Counted from the first letter of the stretch, positions 27,759 through 38,305 are shown. The stretch: 64,000 nucleotides of DNA from CAZHLD01 sp964533185 (GCA_964533185.1 CAZHLD010000004.1:32327-96326), one strand, 5' to 3'. Notes: generated from the letters alone by a model not told the origin. A program made the numbers and translations.

Positions 27759-29837
27759 ATGCGCATTGCCGTAGATACCGGCGGCACCTTCACCGACTGC
27801 GTCTTCGTCCGCGACGGCCGTTTGGAAATCCTCAAAGTCCCCTCCACACCGCGCAATCCCGCCGAAGCCATCGGCAACGCCCTCGAAAAGATTGGTGTAG
27901 GGGCGCAACATTTGTCCCGAGCGAAGTCGAGGGATGTTGCGCCCCTGCAGCACCTCGACCTCACCTGCGGCACTACCGTTGGCACCAACGCGCTGCTCGA
28001 ACGCCGCGGCGCCCGCGTCGCGCTGGTCACCACCACCGGCTTTGAAGACGTCCTCGAAATCGGCCGCCAGGCCCGCCCGCGTCTTTACGACTTCTTCGTC
28101 GACCGCCCCGTGCCTCTCGTCGCTCGCGAGCGCCGTTTCGGCCTGCGCGAGCGCATCGCCGCCGATGGGCGCCCGCTTTTGAAACCCTCCCTTGCCGAGC
28201 TCGCCCGCATCGTCCGCCTGGTCGAAAAATCAGCCGCGCAATCGGTTGCCGTCTGCCTGCTTTTTTCTTTCGCTAACCCCGCCCACGAACAGGCTCTCGC
28301 CCGCGCCCTGCGCCGCCGCGGCATTGCGTTCGTCTCCATCTCTCACGAAATCCTGCCCGAGTTCCGCGAATACGAGCGCACCGCCACCACTGTCGTCAAC
28401 GCCTACCTCGCTCCGGTCATGACTCGCTACCTCGCCGAAATCGAGCGCGAGGCCGCGTCCTCCACCTCATCCTCGAAGTCCGCCCCGCGCCCGCAGGTCC
28501 GCATCATGCAGTCGAGCGGCGGCATCGTCTCTGCCGCCGTGGCCTCCCGCGAACCCGTGCGCACAATTCTCTCCGGTCCGGCCGGCGGCATTCTGGGCGC
28601 GCAATACGTCGCCGGGCTCGCCGGTTTTCCGCGCATCATCAGCTTCGACATGGGCGGCACTTCCACCGACGTCGCGCTCGTCGAAGGCGCCCTCCGCACC
28701 ACCAACGAATCCCAGCTCGCCGACCTTCCCGTCGCCGTGCCCATGCTCGATATCCACACCGTCGGCGCCGGTGGCGGTTCGATCGCCCGCTTCGACCGCG
28801 CCGGCGCTCTGCGCGTCGGCCCCGAAAGCGCCGGCGCCGACCCTGGCCCCATCTGTTATGGCCGGGGCGAGCTGCCCACCGTCACCGACGCGCATCTCGT
28901 GCTCGGCCGCATCGCTCCGGAGGGTTTTCTCGGCGGCGAGTTTCTGCTCGACGAGCGCCGCGCCCTCGACTTCATTCGCCGCGCCTCCGCGCCCATGCGC
29001 TCGCTTGAACGCTTCGCCCAGGGCATTCTCGACGTCGCGAGCGCTGTCATGGAAAAAGCTATCCGCGTCATTTCCATCGAGCGCGGCTACGACCCCCGCG
29101 ACTACACCCTGGTCGCCTTCGGCGGCGCCGGCGGCCTGCACGCCTGCGACCTCGCCGCCGCTCTCGAAATGCCCCGCGTCCTCATCCCGCGTTTTCCCGG
29201 AGCTCTCTCCGCCCTCGGCATTCTCCGCGCCGACGTCGTCCGCGATTTCTCTCAGACCATCTGTTGGCCCGTGGACTCTCTCCGCCGCGCCCGCGCGCGC
29301 CTCGCCCGCGTCTTCACCTCGCTCGAGCGCCGCGGCACCCACGAAGTGCGCGCCGAAGGTTTTTCTTCCTCGCAGATCCACGTCCAGCGCCTGCTCGATC
29401 TCCGCTACGTCGGCCAGGCCTTCGAACTCACCGTCCCCGCACCGCACCGCATGGTGCGGGGGCCTGCGTCCGGCGATTTTGTCGCCGCCTTTCACCGCGC
29501 CCACGACCGCCGCTACGGCTACTCCGACCCAAAGCGCCCCGTCGAAATCGTCACCGTCCGCACCCGCATCTCTGGCCGCACGCCCAAGCCCGCGCTGCCT
29601 CGCTCGCGTCCATCCGGCGCCAACGCTCGCGGGGCCATCATTGGTTCGCGCCGCGCCTTCTTCTCCGGTCGCGCCTTCGATACGCCTGTCTACGACCGCT
29701 CAAAACTCCGCGCCGGCAACCGCTTCCGCGGCCCCGCCATCATCATGGAGTACAGCGCCACCACCGTGTTGCCGCCCGGCTGGCTCGCCGGCGTCGACTC
29801 ACACGAAAGCCTGGTTCTCTCTAGGAGAGGGAATTAG
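27759..29837 (+). CDS. hyuA: Hydantoinase A/5-oxoprolinase-type subunit HyuA
   Basis: 692 residues. RIAVDTGGTFTDCVF at the N-terminus, TCGTTVGTNALLERRGA near 70, the ATPase-fold motifs SGPAGG near 285 and FDMGGTSTDVALVEG. HyuA-type proteins use ATP to open cyclic amides (hydantoins, 5-oxoproline) or carboxylate ketones; the substrate is not determined. ATG 27759 matches the family start; ATG 27741 is possible. A 48-bp palindromic repeat (27899-27946) sits in-frame after residue 46. The stop is 2 bases before hyuB, whose ribosome binding site lies within this gene's end. Confidence 0.9.
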   Translation: MRIAVDTGGTFTDCVFVRDGRLEILKVPSTPRNPAEAIGNALEKIGVGAQHLSRAKSRDVAPLQHLDLTCGTTVGTNALLERRGARVALVTTTGFEDVLEIGRQARPRLYDFFVDRPVPLVARERRFGLRERIAADGRPLLKPSLAELARIVRLVEKSAAQSVAVCLLFSFANPAHEQALARALRRRGIAFVSISHEILPEFREYERTATTVVNAYLAPVMTRYLAEIEREAASSTSSSKSAPRPQVRIMQSSGGIVSAAVASREPVRTILSGPAGGILGAQYVAGLAGFPRIISFDMGGTSTDVALVEGALRTTNESQLADLPVAVPMLDIHTVGAGGGSIARFDRAGALRVGPESAGADPGPICYGRGELPTVTDAHLVLGRIAPEGFLGGEFLLDERRALDFIRRASAPMRSLERFAQGILDVASAVMEKAIRVISIERGYDPRDYTLVAFGGAGGLHACDLAAALEMPRVLIPRFPGALSALGILRADVVRDFSQTICWPVDSLRRARARLARVFTSLERRGTHEVRAEGFSSSQIHVQRLLDLRYVGQAFELTVPAPHRMVRGPASGDFVAAFHRAHDRRYGYSDPKRPVEIVTVRTRISGRTPKPALPRSRPSGANARGAIIGSRRAFFSGRAFDTPVYDRSKLRAGNRFRGPAIIMEYSATTVLPPGWLAGVDSHESLVLSRRGN
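27899..27946 (+). repeat. 48-bp hairpin repeat inserted in-frame in hyuA
   Basis: Perfect 13-base inverted arms (AGGGGCGCAACAT at 27899 and ATGTTGCGCCCCT ending at 27946) around the TTGTCCCGAGCGAAG...GAGGG core shared with 23263. Length 48 equals 16 codons, so the reading frame survives; it encodes AQHLSRAKSRDVAPL. Confidence 0.85.
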
Positions 29838-29839
29838 CC

Positions 29840-31444
<1,605 letters not shown>

Positions 31445-31532
31445 TTGGCTACTTCGAGCGTGCTTTGGTCTGTTCGCTTTTGACTTTCGGTGGGAACCTA
31501 CAACTGATCAATGAGGACGGACAATGGACGAC

Positions 31533-31560
31533 GGATAACGGATAACGGATAACGGATAAC
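31533..31560. repeat. GGATAAC tandem repeat, four units
   Basis: Four perfect copies of GGATAAC (7 bases each) between the convergent hyuB and carD genes. Confidence 0.9.
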
Positions 31561-31582
31561 GCCAAACCCTAAACCCTTTCCC

Positions 31583-32104
31583 CTACTCCATGCTCTCCAT
31601 CGCCACCGGCATCTGCAGCTTCGCCTTGGCCAGCGATTTCACCAGCGCCCCTTCGATACTCGCCTCGCTCGTATTCCTCGCCGTAGCCAGCTCGCTCACC
31701 AGCAGGAACTTCGCCCGGTCCAGCATTTTCTTCTCGCGGAACGACAGCGGCTTCGTCCGGCTCAGCGCCACCAAACTCTTCAACACCGCCGCCACTTCGA
31801 TCAGCGCTCCGGTGCGCATCCGCTCTGAATTCTCCTTGAACCGGTGCTTCCAATCGTGGTGCGAGTTGTACTTCCCCTTCTCCAAAAAGTTCATCACCTT
31901 GCCGGTCTCGATTGACCGGATCACCGGCCGCAGCCCCACTGCCTCCGCATTCGACTGCGGCACCATTACCCGCAGCCCGCTCGACGCAATCCGCAGCATG
32001 AAATATTTTTCGGTCCTGCCGTTCAGCACTCCGTAGCTAATCTGCTCGATAGTGCCGACACCATGGTTCGGATACACAACTTTTTCCCCAATCTTATACT
32101 CCAT
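31583..32104 (-). CDS. carD: CarD/CdnL-family transcription factor
   Basis: 173 residues. FKIG-like start MEYKIGEKVVYPNHGVGTIEQI is the Tudor-like RNA-polymerase-binding domain, followed by the all-helical C-terminal domain. CarD proteins bind the polymerase beta subunit and stabilise open complexes, often at rRNA and essential promoters. The start is supported by a purine-rich site (GGGGGGAA) and a good promoter 30 bases upstream. Convergent with hyuB. Confidence 0.93.
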   Translation of the reverse strand: MEYKIGEKVVYPNHGVGTIEQISYGVLNGRTEKYFMLRIASSGLRVMVPQSNAEAVGLRPVIRSIETGKVMNFLEKGKYNSHHDWKHRFKENSERMRTGALIEVAAVLKSLVALSRTKPLSFREKKMLDRAKFLLVSELATARNTSEASIEGALVKSLAKAKLQMPVAMESME

Positions 32105-32135
32105 GTCGGATTCCCCCCAGAGGTGAGCACCCTCT

Positions 32136-32164
32136 AGTTTAGGGAATCCTCACTTCTGAGTCAA
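32136..32164 (-). promoter_or_regulatory. Sigma-70-type promoter of carD
   Basis: On the minus strand TTGACT (32164-32159) and TAAACT (32141-32136) are separated by 17 bases, near the consensus. Predicted start of transcription about 25 bases before the carD ATG. Confidence 0.6.
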
Positions 32165-32294
32165 TATATATCTCATCCTTTCAGTAGGTTAACCCGCTCT
32201 TCCTGGCCGGATTGGAACTCCAATTGCTCCCTCCACCTCTCTCGCTGCTTTCTTCCCCCGGCCCTCATCGCCGCACCTGCGCTACAATCCCCTC

Positions 32295-32993
32295 GTGCTT
32301 ATCCTCTCCATCGATACCAGCACCAGGTCCGGCAGCGTTGCCCTGCTCCGCGACCCCTCTGTCCTGGCCTGCCTATCTGACACCAGCGACGAGCCTTATT
32401 CCTCCCGCCTCTTCCGTCATCTCGAGCAGATTCTCCACGAGCAGTCTGTTCAGGTGGCCCAAATCGACCTCTACGCCGTTTCCGCCGGCCCCGGTTCCTT
32501 CACCGGCCTGCGCGTAGGCCTGACTGCCGTCAAGGGCTGGGCCGAGGTCTTCCGCAAGCCCATCGCCCCGGTCAGCAGCCTTGAAGCCGTCGCCTTCCAA
32601 TCTCAGTCACAGCACTCCCTCCTAGCACCTGTCATTGATGCCGGCCGCGGCCAAATCTTCGCCGGCCTCTACCAGCGCCGTGAAACCCGCCTCCTCCGCC
32701 GCACCGACGATGTCGTCATGCCCGCCGCGGAGTTTCTCGCTTTAGCCAGCTCCGAAGCCACCGGCGCCCCCGTCGCCTTCATCTCGCCCACGCCGCATGT
32801 TCTCCGCCCCGCCCTCGACCTGTCCTCCTTCCGCTTTAGCCCCATCGAAGAGGTCTCCCCCGTCCTCGCTCCCTCCATTGGCCGCCTCGGCTGGGCCCGC
32901 GCCCAAGGCGGCGATGTGGTAGATGCCCTTACCCTCGACGCCAATTACGTCCGCCGCTCCGACGCTGAGCTCCTCTGGAAGGACCCCGCCTGA
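32295..32993 (+). CDS. tsaB: tRNA threonylcarbamoyladenosine biosynthesis protein TsaB
   Basis: 232 residues from GTG 32295. ILSIDTSTRSGSVALL at the N-terminus and SAGPGSFTGLRVGLTAVKGWAE near 64 are TsaB hallmarks; the catalytic residues of TsaD are not present, as expected. It partners TsaD in making t6A37. The stop and the rimI start overlap as TGATG, the usual tsaB-rimI arrangement. TsaE and TsaC are not in the window. Confidence 0.93.
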   Translation: MLILSIDTSTRSGSVALLRDPSVLACLSDTSDEPYSSRLFRHLEQILHEQSVQVAQIDLYAVSAGPGSFTGLRVGLTAVKGWAEVFRKPIAPVSSLEAVAFQSQSQHSLLAPVIDAGRGQIFAGLYQRRETRLLRRTDDVVMPAAEFLALASSEATGAPVAFISPTPHVLRPALDLSSFRFSPIEEVSPVLAPSIGRLGWARAQGGDVVDALTLDANYVRRSDAELLWKDPA

Positions 32994-33439
32994 TGCCCCC
33001 CGCAATCCTCATCCGCGCCCTCGCGCCGCCCGACATCCCCTCCATCCTCGAAATCCAATCCGCCAGCCCCGAAGCCTCTCGCTGGACTGCCGCCGACTTC
33101 GCCCGCGCTTGCGACGGCTCCCTCCACGGCCTCGTGGCTCTCAGGAGTGAAGTCCTCGCCGGCTTTGTCGTCTCCCGCTTCGCCGCTGACGAAATGGAGA
33201 TCCACAACCTCGCCGTCCGCCCTGATCTCCGCCGCCACGGCATCGCCACGCAACTGCTGACCGGCGCCCTTGACCACGCCCGTTCCCGCGGCGCAAAAAA
33301 TTGCTTCCTTGAAGTCCGCCACACCAATACCACCGCCATCTCTTTCTACCTCCGCCACGGCTTCACTCAATCCGGTCGCCGCCTCGCCAATTACTCCGAC
33401 CCTCCCGCCGACGCCCTCCTCCTCTCCCGCCCTCTCTGA
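32993..33439 (+). CDS. rimI: Ribosomal protein S18-alanine N-acetyltransferase RimI-like
   Basis: 148-residue GNAT acetyltransferase: IHNLAVRPDLRRHGIATQLL (residues about 64-84, acetyl-CoA-binding RxxGxA) and LEVRHTNTTAISFYLRHGF near 104. Position right after tsaB supports RimI, which acetylates the N-terminus of S18; other GNAT activities cannot be excluded. Confidence 0.87.
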   Translation: MPPAILIRALAPPDIPSILEIQSASPEASRWTAADFARACDGSLHGLVALRSEVLAGFVVSRFAADEMEIHNLAVRPDLRRHGIATQLLTGALDHARSRGAKNCFLEVRHTNTTAISFYLRHGFTQSGRRLANYSDPPADALLLSRPL

Positions 33440-33482
33440 GCTACCTCCATAGCCCTTCCAGCGTGCGCCCGCTCCGCCGGGT

Positions 33483-33525
33483 GTCATCCCAAGTCCGCCG
33501 TGGCGGACGAGGGATCTGCTTTTTC
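33483..33525 (+). repeat. Dispersed hairpin repeat, ATCCC...GGGAT form with nested hairpin
   Basis: GTCATCCC (33483-33490) and GGGATCTGC (33511-33519) enclose a nested TCCGCC/GGCGGA hairpin, followed by a T tract. The changed bases in both arms keep the pairing seen in other copies. Confidence 0.7.
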
Positions 33526-33658
33526 CCAATCCGGCCTGCCGGGAAGGGCGATCTGCCTTGCTCTCCCTTCTTCGCCTCCTTTTCTCTTGGCTCTCCCCCC
33601 GCCCCTGTGCTACGTTTCCCCCGTTGGCTTTCTTCTTCCACAAACGAGGAGGGAACTG

Positions 33659-33895
33659 ATGCCCATCCCGTCCGGGGAAATCCGCGAACACCTGTTGGCC
33701 AGCAATCCCGAATTTCAACAGCTTGCTCAAGAGCATTCCGGGTACGAAGCGCAGCTCGAGCAGCTCACCAATTCTCCTTACCTGAGCAACGACGACATCT
33801 TCCTTCAAACTGAACTCAAAAAACGAAAGCTGCGCGTCAAAGACGCGATGGAGCAGATCATCGCCCGCCACGGCCGCAACCTCGCCACCCGCTGA
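33659..33895 (+). CDS. YdcH-like DUF465 protein
   Basis: 78 residues from ATG 33659 with GAGGAGGGA just upstream. Two predicted helices with LEQLTNSPYLSNDDIFLQTELKKRKLRVKDAMEQII match the small DUF465/YdcH family. Function not known. The longer frame from 33500 has no ribosome binding site and covers a repeat. Confidence 0.8.
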   Translation: MPIPSGEIREHLLASNPEFQQLAQEHSGYEAQLEQLTNSPYLSNDDIFLQTELKKRKLRVKDAMEQIIARHGRNLATR

Positions 33896-33978
33896 TTTGT
33901 AGCTGCGGGTCGTCCGGCACCTGTCCTTCTGTCGTAGAATAGAAGCGCGCGCGGCGGCCTCCCCGCCCGCCTTCCCTC

Positions 33979-34590
33979 ATGGTTCGCGAAGGCTACATCT
34001 TTGCCGCTGTCCCGCTCGTACCCGCCATCCTGGCCCTGGCCTTCGGCTGGTACCTGCTTGGCGGAATACTTCTTTTCCTCGCTGCCTTTGTCCTGTATTT
34101 TTTCCGGGACCCGGAGCGCCAGGTTCCGGCTGACCCGGCCGCGGTCGTCTCACCGGCCGACGGCCGTATCATGGAGATCGTTGACGAGCCTCTGGGCGCC
34201 CGGCCCGGCCGCCGCATCAGCATCTTCCTAGCCGTCTGGGACGTCCACGTCAACCGCGCCCCGTGTGCCGGCCGCATCCGCAAGGTCGAGTACCGGCCCG
34301 GGCGATTCTTAGCGGCCATGCGCTCGCGCGCGTCAGTCGAGAATGAACAAAACGTTTTTCATCTGGAAACCGACCGCGGTGAGATCATCTTCAAGCAGAT
34401 TGCCGGCTGGATCGCCCGCCGCGTCCTCAGTTGGAAGTCAGCAGGCGACCGTGTCGCCCTCGGCGAGCGTGTCGGCATGATTCGCTTCGGCTCGCGCATG
34501 GACGTCTGGCTGCCCCTCGACGCGGAAATCCTCGTCCGCCCTGGCCAGCATGTCGCCGGCGGCTCGAGCATCCTGGCGCGGTGGAAATGA
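33979..34590 (+). CDS. psd: Phosphatidylserine decarboxylase proenzyme, short (archaeal) type
   Basis: 203 residues with two N-terminal membrane segments (residues 8-42), FFRDPER, SPADGRI near 58 and the self-cleavage site FGSRMDVWLP, where cleavage between Gly171 and Ser172 creates the pyruvoyl group. It converts phosphatidylserine to phosphatidylethanolamine. Its stop overlaps the pssA start as ATGA, joining the two steps of the pathway. Confidence 0.93.
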   Translation: MVREGYIFAAVPLVPAILALAFGWYLLGGILLFLAAFVLYFFRDPERQVPADPAAVVSPADGRIMEIVDEPLGARPGRRISIFLAVWDVHVNRAPCAGRIRKVEYRPGRFLAAMRSRASVENEQNVFHLETDRGEIIFKQIAGWIARRVLSWKSAGDRVALGERVGMIRFGSRMDVWLPLDAEILVRPGQHVAGGSSILARWK

Positions 34591-35411
34591 GCGACCTCAT
34601 GAACAGCCCGGAATCCCCCGGCGGCCCTCGCTTCAAGAACCACCGTCTCCGCCGCGGCATCTATCTGCTTCCCAGCGTCTTCACCGTCGCCAATCTCTTC
34701 TGCGGCTATTACGCCGTCCTCAACACCCTTAAAGGCGCCGACACCGACCTGGACTGGGCTGCCCGCGCCATCGGCTTTGCCGTCTTCTTCGACGCCATGG
34801 ACGGCTTCGTCGCCCGTGCCACCGGCTCCAGCACCGAAATCGGCAAGCAGTTCGATTCTCTCGCCGATATGGTCAGCTTCGGCATCGCGCCCGCCTTTCT
34901 AGCCTTTGCCTGGGGCGTGCGCGGCATCCTCCAGGCGGGCGACGGCATTGAGGTTCAAGTTTATCAGCTCGGTTGGTTCATCAGTTTCGCCTTTGTCATC
35001 TGCTGCGCCTGGCGCCTGGCCCGCTTCAACGTACAGGGCATGTCCGCCGTTGCCGGCTCCAAGTATTTCATCGGCATGCCCACCCCTGCTGCCGCCGGAA
35101 TGGTTGCCGCCATCGTCCATGCCTGGCGCGCACCCATTGCCGACTGGCGCTGGTCCGTCGCATGGCTCATTCTCGTCGCTGTTCTGGCCGCGCTCATGGC
35201 CTCCACCGTCCGCTACTTCAGTCTCAAGGGCGCCGGCTGGATGCGTCGCCAGCCTTCGCTCATCTTCATCCTGATTGCGCTCCTGGTGGCCTCAATCGTC
35301 ATGTTCTCCCAGGCTGTTCTTCTCCTGATTGCCGGCAGTTACGCCATTTCCGGCGTCATACTGCACGTTGTTCGTCTGCTCCGACACCGCCCGGTCTCTC
35401 ATCCTGCCTGA
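34587..35411 (+). CDS. pssA: CDP-diacylglycerol-serine O-phosphatidyltransferase
   Basis: 274 residues. The CDP-alcohol phosphotransferase motif D-G-x2-A-R-x8-G-x3-D-x3-D is complete (Asp72, Gly73, Ala76, Arg77, Gly86, Asp90, Asp94), with several membrane segments around it. It makes phosphatidylserine, the substrate of Psd encoded just before. ATG 34587 overlaps the psd stop. Confidence 0.93.
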   Translation: MSDLMNSPESPGGPRFKNHRLRRGIYLLPSVFTVANLFCGYYAVLNTLKGADTDLDWAARAIGFAVFFDAMDGFVARATGSSTEIGKQFDSLADMVSFGIAPAFLAFAWGVRGILQAGDGIEVQVYQLGWFISFAFVICCAWRLARFNVQGMSAVAGSKYFIGMPTPAAAGMVAAIVHAWRAPIADWRWSVAWLILVAVLAALMASTVRYFSLKGAGWMRRQPSLIFILIALLVASIVMFSQAVLLLIAGSYAISGVILHVVRLLRHRPVSHPA

Positions 35412-35414
35412 GCC

Positions 35415-36452
35415 ATGACCGCTCCCACCGAAGCACGCTCGCGGCCCTCGCGTCTCACCATTGCCGGCGCCTCCTTTCTCCGCGGCAAGGAGCTCAAGCA
35501 GCTCTTGGAGGAAAGCACTCTTCCGATCGAAGACCTCCGCCTCTTCGACGAAGAGTTCGCCGCCGGCATCCTCACCGAAGCCGCCGGCGAGCCCACCATC
35601 ATCCAGCCTGTGGACGAGGAGAGCTTTCAGGGCGCCCGTCTGGTTTTCTTCACCGGCTCGCCCGCGTTTGCCCGCAAGCACGCACCAGCCGCGCGTCGCG
35701 CCGGAGCTACCGTCATCGACCTGAGCGACGGCCTCGTCGCAACTCCAGGCGCACGCGCTTGGATCCCCGCGCTCGACTCGCTTCTCCCGCCCCCGCCTCC
35801 CGCTCCGGGCCTCTCCGAGGGCGGCGAAGTCTGCGTCTCGCCCTCCGCCGCAGCCATTGTCGCCTGCACCCTCGCCGCTGCTCTCGCTCCTCTTGCCGTT
35901 CGCCGCCTGGCCATCATCTTTTTCCAGCCCGTCTCCGAGCATGGCCAGTCGGGCATTGACGAGCTCGAAACCCAATCCGTCAAGCTCCTCTCCTTCCAGC
36001 CCATTGCCCAGGACGTCTTCGATACTCAGGTCGGCTTCAACATGCTCTCGCGCTACGGCGACGCCAGCCGCGTGCGTCTCTCCGACTCCCGCGACGCCAT
36101 CGCCGCCGCACTCCGCACCTATCTCGACGGCCGCGCGCCGCTGCCCGCCATCCAGCTCGTCCACGCGCCGGTCTTCTACGCCTCGGCCTTCAGCGCCTTT
36201 GCCGAGTTCGACCCCGCGCGCCAACCCGCCGATATCGAGCGCGCCCTGGAAACCGCCTCCGTCCGCATCACTGTCTCCGGCGATGCTCCTCCCTCCAACC
36301 TCTCCGCCGCCGGCTCCACCGAAATCAATCTTGCCCGCATCGAGCGCGACTCCAATCTCCCCGACGGCTTCTGGCTCTGGGGCGCCGTGGACAACCTGCG
36401 TCTCTCCGCCGCCAACGCCATCTCCATCGCCGAGCGACTCCTTGCCTCCTAA
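35415..36452 (+). CDS. Aspartate-semialdehyde-dehydrogenase-like protein lacking the catalytic Cys
   Basis: 345 residues with Asd-fold features: a Rossmann-type start (TIAGASFLRGKELKQLLEE), VFFTGS near 80, VIDLSDG and a C-terminal half like Asd (FFQPVSEHGQSGIDEL, ISVEXXR-like helix missing). In active Asd the segment reads NPNCST with the nucleophile Cys; here it reads CVSPSAAAIVAC, so the Cys is replaced. It resembles the non-catalytic USG-1 paralogues. Placed 3 bases after pssA and before lptE; role unknown, perhaps regulatory or structural. Confidence 0.75.
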   Translation: MTAPTEARSRPSRLTIAGASFLRGKELKQLLEESTLPIEDLRLFDEEFAAGILTEAAGEPTIIQPVDEESFQGARLVFFTGSPAFARKHAPAARRAGATVIDLSDGLVATPGARAWIPALDSLLPPPPPAPGLSEGGEVCVSPSAAAIVACTLAAALAPLAVRRLAIIFFQPVSEHGQSGIDELETQSVKLLSFQPIAQDVFDTQVGFNMLSRYGDASRVRLSDSRDAIAAALRTYLDGRAPLPAIQLVHAPVFYASAFSAFAEFDPARQPADIERALETASVRITVSGDAPPSNLSAAGSTEINLARIERDSNLPDGFWLWGAVDNLRLSAANAISIAERLLAS

Positions 36453-36540
36453 GCCTCCCCAATCCGCCGCCTCCCCCCAGGGCAGGGAAGTCCCCCCTCA
36501 CGACGCATTTCTCACGCGCCGCCCTCAGGTTCTTTCTTTT

Positions 36541-37182
36541 TTGAAATCTGAAATTTCAAATTTCAAATTTCCTTCTCTCCTCTTAGCCCGCCCCCTCCGG
36601 TCGTTCGCATCTCGTCCGTGGTCCACCCACTTCCCTCGAGTTACGAATCACGAGTTACGAGTTACGTTCTTCATCGCTCTGTGCCTATTTGCATCCGTGG
36701 CTTTTCTCTCCGGCTGCGGCTACCACGTCGCCGGCCGCGCCTCTCGCATCCCTCCCAACATCAAAACCATCGCCGTCGTCACCTTCGAGAATCAGACCGC
36801 CCGCTACCGCATCGAGCAGCGTCTCACCCAGGCCGTCGTCCGCGAATTCCTCGCCCGCACCGGCTATCGCATCGTCTCCGACCCTGCCGCCGCCGACGCC
36901 GTCCTCCGCGGCCAGGTCACCGGCATCGAGACCGCCGCCGTTCTCTTCGACGCCGCCACCGGCCGCGCCACCACCATGCTCGTCACCGTCCATTTGAAAG
37001 TCTCACTCGAGGATCACGCCACCAAAGCCATCCTCTATCGCAACGACAACTTCCTCTTCCGCCAGCCCTACGAAATCTCCACCGACGTCCCCAGCTTTTT
37101 CGAGGAGCAGGACCCCGCCCTCGGCCGCCTGGCCCGCGACTTTGCCGCCTCGCTGGTCTCCGCCATCCTGGAGAACTTCTGA
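36541..37182 (+). CDS. lptE: LPS-assembly lipoprotein LptE-like
   Basis: Up to 213 residues. Signal peptide FFIALCLFASVAFLSGC with lipobox Cys encoded near 36715, then YHVAGRASRIPPNIKTIAVVTFENQT and a beta-alpha fold of the LptE type. Start is uncertain: TTG 36541 is the only standard start before the signal sequence, while GTG 36697 would leave almost none of it. The stretch 36637-36666 is a dispersed repeat, which may have damaged the original start. It would anchor in the outer membrane and assist LptD. Its stop overlaps the holA start as TGATG. Confidence 0.78.
   Translation: MKSEISNFKFPSLLLARPLRSFASRPWSTHFPRVTNHELRVTFFIALCLFASVAFLSGCGYHVAGRASRIPPNIKTIAVVTFENQTARYRIEQRLTQAVVREFLARTGYRIVSDPAAADAVLRGQVTGIETAAVLFDAATGRATTMLVTVHLKVSLEDHATKAILYRNDNFLFRQPYEISTDVPSFFEEQDPALGRLARDFAASLVSAILENF
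36637..36666. repeat. Degenerate CGAGTTACGAATCACG tandem repeat at lptE 5' end
   Basis: CGAGTTACGA, ATCACGAGTT, ACGAGTTACG in sequence; same units at 20651 and 23416. It lies immediately before or within the signal-peptide region of lptE. Confidence 0.6.
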
Positions 37183-38225
37183 TGCCCGCCCTCGACACCA
37201 AACAGTTCGTCGATCACCTCACGCGCGGCAAGCCCGTCCCCGCCGTACTCCTGCTTGGCAGCGACCTCTACCTCCGCGATCTCTGCCGCGCCAAGCTCAT
37301 CGAAGCCTCCGTCCCCGAAGATGCCCGCGACTGGGGCGTCTCGCGCTTCTCCGCCGCCGACGATTCTCTCGACCGCGTCCTCGCCCAAGCTCAGACACTT
37401 CCCATGCTCGCCCCTCGCCAGGTCGTCTTCCTCGAAGATGTCGAAGCCATTGAAAAGTTGGGCGGCAAGGACCGCGATGCTGCCGTTGACCAGGTCGCCG
37501 CCTATCTCGCCGACCCGGCTCCCTTCACCGTCCTCGTCCTCGAAGCCGCCTCACTCGATAAGCGCATGACCCTCTTCAAGACCCTCACCCAGAAAGCCCT
37601 CGTCGTCTCCGTCGATTTGGGTGACTCACCCGAGCAGCGCATCCCCGCCGCCACTCTCCTCGTACCTCAGATGGCTGCTCACCTCGGCGTCTCCATCGAC
37701 CGCGAAGCCGCCGCCGATCTTGCCGACCTTCTCGATGGCGACCTCTCTCGAATCCGCGCCGAGCTCGAAAAGCTCGCCGCCTACGTTGTCGACCGCAAGC
37801 GCATCACTCCTGACGATGTCGATGCCCTGGTTATCTCTTCGAAGAAATACACAGTATGGCAGCTTGCCGAAATGCTCGCCGAGCGCCGCCGCCCCTCCGC
37901 CCTCGCCTTCCTCGACAGCCTCCTGCGCGAAGGTGAGCCGCCTCCCGCCATCGTCGGCGCCCTTGCCTGGATGTACCGCAAACTCATCGAGGCTCAGGAG
38001 CTTTCCCCGCGCACTTCGCCAGGGCAGGCTGCCGGCATGTTACGCATGCGCGCTTCCGCCGCCGCCGTCGCTCTCGAACAGTCCCGCAAAATCCCCCGCC
38101 GCCAGCTCCTCGACGGCCTCGTTGCTCTTTACGAGGCCGACAGCCGCCTCAAGTCCGGCGTCGCCGACCAGCGCGCCGTCCTCGAATTCCTCCTCGCCCA
38201 CCTCATGTCCCCCTCCCCCGCCTAA
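37182..38225 (+). CDS. holA: DNA polymerase III delta subunit
   Basis: 347 residues. VPAVLLLGSDLYLRDLCRAKLIEA at the N-terminus, FLEDVEAIEKLGGKDRD, and helical C-terminal clamp-loader fold (LADLLDGDLSRIRAELEKLAAYV near 190) match HolA. Delta opens the sliding clamp. ATG 37182 overlaps the lptE stop; the lptE-holA order is common in diderms and supports both calls. Confidence 0.9.
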   Translation: MPALDTKQFVDHLTRGKPVPAVLLLGSDLYLRDLCRAKLIEASVPEDARDWGVSRFSAADDSLDRVLAQAQTLPMLAPRQVVFLEDVEAIEKLGGKDRDAAVDQVAAYLADPAPFTVLVLEAASLDKRMTLFKTLTQKALVVSVDLGDSPEQRIPAATLLVPQMAAHLGVSIDREAAADLADLLDGDLSRIRAELEKLAAYVVDRKRITPDDVDALVISSKKYTVWQLAEMLAERRRPSALAFLDSLLREGEPPPAIVGALAWMYRKLIEAQELSPRTSPGQAAGMLRMRASAAAVALEQSRKIPRRQLLDGLVALYEADSRLKSGVADQRAVLEFLLAHLMSPSPA

Positions 38226-38266
38226 CCACCTCCTCATGTTGCGGCCGGCTCCGCGTCGGCCATTTT

Positions 38267-38305
38267 TTTCCAAAAACAAAAAGGGCACGGTTTCCCGTGC
38301 CCCTT
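38267..38305 (-). terminator. Rho-independent terminator of rpsT
   Basis: Stem GGGCACGG (38283-38290) with CCGTGCCC (38295-38302); read on the minus strand it is followed by TTTTTGTTTTTGG. Serves rpsT; it may also stop holA transcripts. Confidence 0.75.
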
